Positions 58,941-64,000 of a stretch of DNA of 64,000 bases are shown piece by piece. The notes below the pieces were generated by a model, which saw only the letters and a list, made by a program, of their open reading frames with translations, ran no database searches and was not told the origin of the DNA. Both the position numbers and the translations under genes were made by a program. The number at the start of each line of letters is the position of its first letter. Within the stretch, counting starts at the first letter, position 1. Source of the stretch: Cellvibrio japonicus Ueda107 (lineage in GTDB: Bacteria > Pseudomonadota > Gammaproteobacteria > Pseudomonadales > Cellvibrionaceae); NCBI RefSeq assembly GCF_000019225.1, contig NC_010995.1:496001-560000 (forward strand), in the 5' to 3' direction.

Positions 58941-59999
58941 TCAAATTTTCAAGCTTAGTCGTTCGTTGGCCGGATGCAAACTTTGCACACCGGCGATATT
59001 CAATACCAAATCCAGTAACTCATCCCAGGGCTCGGCGTTGCGCATGCCTTTAATGGCCTTATCGATGCCATTGGCTTTGCGCAACAACTGCTGTAACTGT
59101 GCGGGCTTCAATCGGTTGAGCGCGGCTTTTATCAGCGGTTGGCGCTTATCCCAGACACCAGCCTGCTTGGCTGCCCAATCAAAATGTTTTCCCTGTCCGA
59201 CCGCTTGCGATACCTGGATCAGGATACGTATATCGCGCGTTATCGCCCAGAGGATAGTGATGGGTTCCGTGCCTTCTGTTTTCAGGCCGTGTAGCGTTTT
59301 TACCGCAGCGCGTGCATCGCCATGTAACGCCTTGTCCGTGAGGCCAAACACATCGTAGCGGGCGCTGTCTGCAACGGCTGATGCCATCAGCTCATAGTTG
59401 ATGCGCCCCTGGTTGGCGAGCAACTTGAGTTTTTCAATTTCCTGTACGGCTGCCAGCAAATTGCCTTCGATCCGGGAGGCCAGTAGCTCAATCGCATCCG
59501 GGTCGGCTTGCAATCCGGCTTGCTGCAACCGCTGACCAATCCAGCGCGGCAAATTGCCTGCGGTAATCGGCCAAACCTGGATATGCTGTCCAGCATCTTC
59601 CAGGGCTTTAAACCATTTGCTTTTTTGCGCGGCACCGTCAAGTTTTTCGGTAACGATCAACAGTAAATTATCAGGAGCGGGAGATTGGGCATATTCCTGG
59701 AGGATTTTTCCTCCCTTGTCTCCCGGTTTGCCGCTGGGCATACGCAATTCAATAATCTTTTTTTCCGCAAAAAGTGACAAGCTGTTAGCGGCGCTTAATA
59801 ACTGCCCCCACTCGAAATTGCTATCGGCATGATAGAGCTCGCGCTCGCCAAATCCCTGTTTGCGCGCAGCTGCGCGAATGCTATCGCAAGCCTCCTGGAT
59901 TAACAGGGGCTCATCGCCAGATACCAGGTAAATCGGGGCCAGCTGTTTGGTCAGTGCGGCAGCGAGTTGTTCCGGGCGCAGCTTGGGCATGATGGTCAA
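58941..59999 (-). CDS. holA: DNA polymerase III subunit delta
   Basis: A 352-residue clamp-loader subunit (343 in E. coli). Recognised by KLRPEQLAAALTKQLAPIYL, the SGDEPLLIQEACDSIR block and RWIGQRLQQAGLQADPDAIE. Delta opens the beta clamp. Its start overlaps lptE by four bases (ATGA). The order leuS-lptE-holA is conserved in gammaproteobacteria. Confidence 0.96.
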   Translation of the reverse strand: MTIMPKLRPEQLAAALTKQLAPIYLVSGDEPLLIQEACDSIRAAARKQGFGERELYHADSNFEWGQLLSAANSLSLFAEKKIIELRMPSGKPGDKGGKILQEYAQSPAPDNLLLIVTEKLDGAAQKSKWFKALEDAGQHIQVWPITAGNLPRWIGQRLQQAGLQADPDAIELLASRIEGNLLAAVQEIEKLKLLANQGRINYELMASAVADSARYDVFGLTDKALHGDARAAVKTLHGLKTEGTEPITILWAITRDIRILIQVSQAVGQGKHFDWAAKQAGVWDKRQPLIKAALNRLKPAQLQQLLRKANGIDKAIKGMRNAEPWDELLDLVLNIAGVQSLHPANERLSLKI

Positions 60000-60520
60000 T
60001 TGGCCTTGGAGGCCGTTTTTTCCTGATAGGCAAGCACTTTGAGGCGGCGCAGGATTTGCTGGGCCAGGTCGCGATACATCTCGCGCAAAATCAACGCTTC
60101 TTCCTGTTCACTGTAGTTGGCCTGGTTAACCTCAAAGTTATAGGTTCGCGATATGCTGCCGCGTGTATTGGGGTTGGTGAGAATTTTGGCGGGACTGCGG
60201 ATTTGGTAATCCACGGACAAAATCAGTTCATAGGCATTCACCAGGGCATCACTGCCAACGCCGGCAGCGCGCTTATCGGTTTTCACGTCTTTTAAATTCA
60301 GTGAATAGGCGCTGCTGTCACTTTTCACTTCGGTGAGGTTATAGGTGGGTAATTGTTGGCGTATAGCGTTCATCAGCGGACCATGGTTGTCCGTGCTGGT
60401 AATCACCAGCTTAAGTGGCTGGTTATACGCACTGGAGTTATCGGTTGTCTCTGAGCCGCGCAAATGCCAGCCACATGCACTCAGGGTGAACAGAAACAGG
60501 CAGGTGATAATTTTCTTCAT
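59996..60520 (-). CDS. lptE: LPS-assembly lipoprotein LptE (RlpB)
   Basis: A 174-residue lipoprotein from the ATG complementary to 60518-60520 (MKKIITCLFLF), with lipobox TLSAC (Cys16); four more codons are open before it. CGWHLRGSE after the lipid site and the later SISRTYNFEVNQANYSEQEE and LILREMYRDLAQQILRRL segments are family-typical. LptE plugs the LptD barrel and helps insert LPS in the outer membrane. It lies between leuS and holA. Confidence 0.95.
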   Translation of the reverse strand: MKKIITCLFLFTLSACGWHLRGSETTDNSSAYNQPLKLVITSTDNHGPLMNAIRQQLPTYNLTEVKSDSSAYSLNLKDVKTDKRAAGVGSDALVNAYELILSVDYQIRSPAKILTNPNTRGSISRTYNFEVNQANYSEQEEALILREMYRDLAQQILRRLKVLAYQEKTASKAN

Positions 60521-60576
60521 AGCAACAACCATACAAAGGCGGACATCTGCCCGCCGTTTTATGTGTGTGCAGCCAA

Positions 60577-63171
60577 TTAATTGGCCACAATATTGACTAG
60601 CTTGTTAGGTACAACAATCACTTTGCGCACAGTTACTCCTTCGAGGAATTTCTGCACATTTTCCTGTTGTACGGCTATCTGCTCCAACAACTCTTTAGGT
60701 GCGTCCACGGCGGCATCGATTTTACCGCGCAGTTTGCCGTTTACCTGTACCACCACTTCGATGGTGGAGCGCACCAGTGCACTTTCATCGAGTGTCGGCC
60801 AGGGCTGGTTAAGCGGAATACCGCTATTGCCCAGCTCAATCCACAGTGCCTGGGTGATGTGCGGCACAATGGGGGCGAGCAACAGTATGGCTGCTTCCAG
60901 TGCTTCGCGCTCTACCGCCAAACCTTGCGGGTTGGCGCGATCGGAGAGCTTGCTGGTTTCGTTGAGCAATTCCATGACGGCAGCAATCGCCGTGTTAAAG
61001 GTTTGGCGGCGACCGTAATCGTCACTGACTTTCTGGATAGTCTCGTGGGTTTTGCGGCGCAAATCTTTTTGCTGTTGTGGCAGGCTTGCTGCATCCAGCT
61101 TGCCCGGTGTGCCCGCGTTGATATGCCCTTCCACCGCCTTCCATAACCGACGCAGGAAACGACTCGCCCCTTCTACACCGGAATCACTCCACTCCAGGCT
61201 TTGCTCCGGCGGTGCGGCGAACATGGTGAACAGGCGCACGGTATCGGCGCCGTATTGGTTGATCACACTTTCCGGGTCAACACCGTTGGCTTTGGATTTG
61301 GACATTTTAATTACGCCGCCAAATTCCACCGCATCACCCGTGATTTTATGCTTGGCTGCAATGAAGCGCCCTTTGTCATCGCGCTCGATAACCACGTTTT
61401 CCGGTTCGATCCAGTTCTCTTTGCCTTCACTTTTAATGAAGAAGGATTCGGCATTTACCATGCCCTGGCAGAGCAGTCGCTCGAAAGGCTCGTCGCCACT
61501 GACCAGGCCTTCGTCGCGCATGAGTTTGTGGAAGAAGCGTGAGTAGAGCAGGTGCAAAATGGCGTGCTCGATGCCGCCCACGTATTGGTCAACGGGCAGC
61601 CAGTAATCGGCGGCGGCTTTGTTGATCATGCCATCGGTAAAATTCGGGCAGGTGTAGCGCGCGTAATACCAACTGGATTCCATAAAGGTATCGAAGGTAT
61701 CCGTTTCACGCTCGACGTATTGACCATCCAGCTCATCTTTTTTCCATTCCGGGTCAGCTTTGATCGGCGACTGAACACCGTTCATCACCACCTCTTCCGG
61801 CAACAGGATCGGCAGCTTGTGCGCCGGCACTGGAATTTCACCACCCTCGGGTAAATTGAACATGGGAATAGGTGCACCCCAGTAGCGCTGACGTGACACC
61901 CCCCAATCGCGCAAACGGTAATTGGTTTTTACCCGGCCTTTGTTGGCCATTTCCAGGGTTGATGCAATGGCATCGAAGGCAGCGTTAAAATCGAGGCCAT
62001 CGTATTCGCCGGAATTGACCAGCACACCCTTGTCGGTGAAAGCGGCTTGGCTTAAATCAATCGTTTCGCCGTTCTGTGGTGCAATAACCTGGGTAATCCC
62101 CAGATGGTATTTTTGCGCAAATTCGTAATCGCGCTGGTCGTGTGCCGGTACGGCCATCACCGCACCTGAACCGTAATCCATCAACACATAGTTGGCGACC
62201 CAGACCGCAACCGGTTCACCGGTGATGGGGTGCAAGGCTTTGATGCCGGTATCCATGCCTTTCTTTTCCATGGTCGCCATATCGGCTTCGGCGACCGATT
62301 GCACTTTGCAGTCGGCAATGAATTGTGCAAGCGCCGGGTTGCTGTCAGCCAGATACTTGGCAATCGGGTGCTCAGCGGCGAGGCTCACATAGGTCACGCC
62401 CATTAAAGTATCGGGGCGGGTGGTGTAGATGTCGAAGCTGGTGAACTCACCCACCGGCGATTGCAAATCGAAACGCATTTCCAGGCCGCGGCTTTTGCCG
62501 ATCCAGTTGCGCTGCATGGTTTTGACTTGTTCTGGCCAGTTAGGCAGCTTGTCCAGATCGTTCAACAATTCTTCAGCGTAATCAGTGATCTTGATAAACC
62601 ACTGGGGAATCTCCTTGCGCTCTACCAACGCACCGGAGCGCCAGCCGCGGCCATCGATCACCTGTTCATTGGCTAATACGGTTTGGTCGATGGGGTCCCA
62701 GTTCACGGTGGACATTTTTTTGTACACCAGACCCTTCTCATACAAGCGAGTAAAAAACCACTGCTCCCACTGGTAATACTCGGGTTTGCAGGTGGTGAGC
62801 TCGCGCGACCAGTCAAAGCCAAAGCCCAACTGCTTGAGCTGGTTGCGCATATGGTCGGTGTTGGAGTAGGTCCATTTGGCGGGGGCGGTGTTGTGCTTGA
62901 GGGCGGCGTTTTCCGCCGGCAGGCCGAAGGCATCCCAACCCATGGGGTGCAGTACGTTTTTGCCCTGCATGCGCTGGTAGCGGGCGATCACATCGGTAAT
63001 GGTGTAGTTGCGCACATGGCCCATGTGCAGCTTGCCGCTGGGGTAGGGGAACATCGCCAGGCAGTAGAACTTTTCCTTGCCGGGGTCTTCTATAACGTTA
63101 AAGCTCTGGTGTTCTTCCCAGTACTGCTGGGCCTGGGCCTCGACTTCGGCGGGGTTGTACTGTTCTTGCAT
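60577..63171 (-). CDS. leuS: Leucyl-tRNA synthetase
   Basis: An 864-residue class I synthetase (860 in E. coli) from the ATG complementary to 63169-63171 (MQEQYNPAEVEAQAQQYW), with aagag 7 bases upstream; 18 more codons are open but unlike the family. Motifs: HIGH as HMGH in PYPSGKLHMGHVRNY, a CP1 editing domain (about 225-420, TTRPDTLMGVTYV), and KMSKS in GVIKMSKSKANG. It heads the leftward leuS-lptE-holA operon. Confidence 0.98.
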   Translation of the reverse strand: MQEQYNPAEVEAQAQQYWEEHQSFNVIEDPGKEKFYCLAMFPYPSGKLHMGHVRNYTITDVIARYQRMQGKNVLHPMGWDAFGLPAENAALKHNTAPAKWTYSNTDHMRNQLKQLGFGFDWSRELTTCKPEYYQWEQWFFTRLYEKGLVYKKMSTVNWDPIDQTVLANEQVIDGRGWRSGALVERKEIPQWFIKITDYAEELLNDLDKLPNWPEQVKTMQRNWIGKSRGLEMRFDLQSPVGEFTSFDIYTTRPDTLMGVTYVSLAAEHPIAKYLADSNPALAQFIADCKVQSVAEADMATMEKKGMDTGIKALHPITGEPVAVWVANYVLMDYGSGAVMAVPAHDQRDYEFAQKYHLGITQVIAPQNGETIDLSQAAFTDKGVLVNSGEYDGLDFNAAFDAIASTLEMANKGRVKTNYRLRDWGVSRQRYWGAPIPMFNLPEGGEIPVPAHKLPILLPEEVVMNGVQSPIKADPEWKKDELDGQYVERETDTFDTFMESSWYYARYTCPNFTDGMINKAAADYWLPVDQYVGGIEHAILHLLYSRFFHKLMRDEGLVSGDEPFERLLCQGMVNAESFFIKSEGKENWIEPENVVIERDDKGRFIAAKHKITGDAVEFGGVIKMSKSKANGVDPESVINQYGADTVRLFTMFAAPPEQSLEWSDSGVEGASRFLRRLWKAVEGHINAGTPGKLDAASLPQQQKDLRRKTHETIQKVSDDYGRRQTFNTAIAAVMELLNETSKLSDRANPQGLAVEREALEAAILLLAPIVPHITQALWIELGNSGIPLNQPWPTLDESALVRSTIEVVVQVNGKLRGKIDAAVDAPKELLEQIAVQQENVQKFLEGVTVRKVIVVPNKLVNIVAN

Positions 63172-63324
63172 GGGGCGCTCTTGCATGGACGTGGACGGCC
63201 TATAATGAAGATGGAGTTCGGACAAAGGCGGTGATTATAGAGGCTGTACTGCCCACTGGGTACCACTATCTCGAGCGGCTCCCGATGCTGCTCACCCAAC
63301 GGCCATAGGCCGAGGAGGTTTACC

Positions 63325-63660
63325 ATGAAGCGCGACAATCCCTATCACTCAACTCCCATGGACTATCCCTTTAGCGCGGAGGAAACCGGTGCGCTGGCGG
63401 GGGTCCAGCAGGCCCTGGAACATGAGGTTGATGAGTTGGTCCGGCTGGAGTTGGCGGCTGAGCAGATGCTGGTGGAAGAGGTGGATCTGGCCAAAGCCTA
63501 TCTTGAAGATGATTCCCAACATGTTTGGGCGGATTTGCGCGAAGGCTTGCAGCGTTGGGAGGTTGTCGCTGGCGAATGGCTGCTCAGTGCTGCCGACCCC
63601 AGCCGAGTCAATTGGCAACTCAACCACTGGTGGGGCGATGACGAGGTACATTTGCATTAA
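63325..63660 (+). CDS. Conserved-looking small protein, unknown
   Basis: A 111-residue acidic protein divergent from leuS. It has a helical, Glu/Leu-rich middle (VQQALEHEVDELVRLELAAE) and three Trp-containing segments toward the end (HVWADLREGLQRWEVVAGEW, NHWWGDDEVHLH). No signal peptide, membrane helix or cysteine pair. A gaggagg-like ribosome site (gaggaggttt) precedes the ATG and supports translation. I do not recognise the family; it is not the zinc-ribbon protein YbeL found near leuS in E. coli. Confidence 0.6.
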   Translation: MKRDNPYHSTPMDYPFSAEETGALAGVQQALEHEVDELVRLELAAEQMLVEEVDLAKAYLEDDSQHVWADLREGLQRWEVVAGEWLLSAADPSRVNWQLNHWWGDDEVHLH

Positions 63661-63836
63661 CGTCGCGCCATAACACCCGGATGCGCTAACCTGCATACCG
63701 GCAGTGTTATGTCCGCGCCCTTATAACTATATTGTCCCGACAAGGGCCAAGGTGATGGCTTTTTGTATCCGGGATCTGGGGGGTAGCGCCCATCGGTCAA
63801 TCCTGTTGTTATAACCTCTGACAATGAGATCATCCT

Positions 63837-64000
63837 ATGCCTGCGAATTATCGCCAGCCGTGGTGCTGGCTTTGCCTGTTGTTTTCCCTGAGTGTGGTTC
63901 CCGATGCTATGAGCGCCCCCGATTCCCAATCCCGTCCGCAAGGTGCCATTTACCTGTGGGCAGAAAAGCCGCTGGTGGCACCCGACCGCGAACATGTCAA
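63837..64000 (+). CDS. Start of an exported protein, truncated by the window end
   Basis: From ATG 63837 the frame runs open to the last base: MPANYRQPWCWLCLLFSLSV, then a likely signal-peptidase site near DAMSA, then a Ser/Gln/Pro stretch and GAIYLWAEKPLVAPDREH. This looks like a Sec-exported protein. A second frame from ATG 63824 is also open but has no signal-like start. The family cannot be told from 54 residues. Confidence 0.5.
   Translation, partial: MPANYRQPWCWLCLLFSLSVVPDAMSAPDSQSRPQGAIYLWAEKPLVAPDREHV

Noticed and set aside
63669..63711. cataacac...gtgttatg inverted repeat before the last gene
   Set aside because: The arms are only 8 bp with a 27-base loop, too weak to interpret alone.

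Overview
The window is a mostly core-genome stretch of a gammaproteobacterium. The gene order pilMNOPQ-aroK-aroB-damX with ponA divergent, the bio cluster, initiator tRNA-rimP-nusA-infB-rbfA-truB-rpsO-pnp, and holA-lptE-leuS all fit a Pseudomonas-like or Cellvibrionales genome. Lipoproteins with a lipobox followed by long poly-serine linkers (406-2520, 45871-47376, 55202-56596), carbohydrate-active enzymes and a fused BioH-BioC protein point to a polysaccharide-degrading marine or soil relative such as Cellvibrio, Saccharophagus or Teredinibacter. Cellvibrio is my best guess; it is an inference from the sequence, not a database match.

Layout. 1-3548 (+): end of uppP, a GH13 amylase-type lipoprotein, a PepSY protein overlapping a cytochrome b561. 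3581-11073 (-): YejM/PbgA-like sulfatase-fold membrane protein, DUF971, hslU, hslV, a SPOR protein, priA. 11207-12765 (+): a HiPIP, rpmE, a secreted SNase-like nuclease. 12779-15181 (-): ponA, divergent from pilMNOPQ-aroK-aroB-damX (15345-23805, +). 23866-29410 (-): gcvH, gcvT, a PEBP protein, a membrane FHA protein coupled to a trypsin-like protease, comF. 29612-34831 (+): bioB-bioF-bioHC-bioD plus a DUF2459 lipoprotein. 35004-36159 (+): a small flagellar-rod-like protein and an HExxH protein. 36196-45771 (+): promoter, tRNA-fMet, rimP, nusA, infB, rbfA, truB, rpsO, pnp. 45871-50576 (-): DUF4832 lipoprotein, AmpG-like MFS transporter, ppa, tandem-FHA protein. 50784-53862 (+): Rdx/SelW-like protein and an RND exporter. 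53895-55168: a complete IS4-family insertion sequence. 55202-58805 (-): two-module binding lipoprotein, CE2 esterase, SGNH hydrolase. 58941-63171 (-): holA, lptE, leuS. 63325-64000 (+): an orphan small gene and the start of an exported protein.

How the genes work together. Several blocks concern the envelope (uppP, ponA, type IV pilus alignment subcomplex and secretin, SPOR proteins, lptE, YejM-like). The bio block holds the genes from pimeloyl-ester synthesis to biotin except bioA. The tRNA-fMet to pnp block is a translation and RNA-metabolism operon behind a near-consensus promoter with a GC-rich discriminator. The carbohydrate genes form two separate accessory islands (45.9-48.8 kb and 55.2-58.8 kb).

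I found no clearly new multi-gene system. The most informative new-looking structure is the IS at 53895-55168. It split a 14-bp-arm bidirectional terminator with a 10-bp target duplication, carries an inverted repeat able to hide the transposase ribosome site in read-through transcripts, and carries a terminator facing incoming transcription. The DUF4832/MFS pair, the CE2/SGNH/binding-lipoprotein trio, the membrane FHA/protease pair and a DPF-repeat insertion in the RND exporter are the best candidates for undescribed biology. No CRISPR array, rRNA or integrase was seen. The gene-free stretches of about 300 bp (48825-49125 and 56597-56920) hold only inverted repeats that I list.
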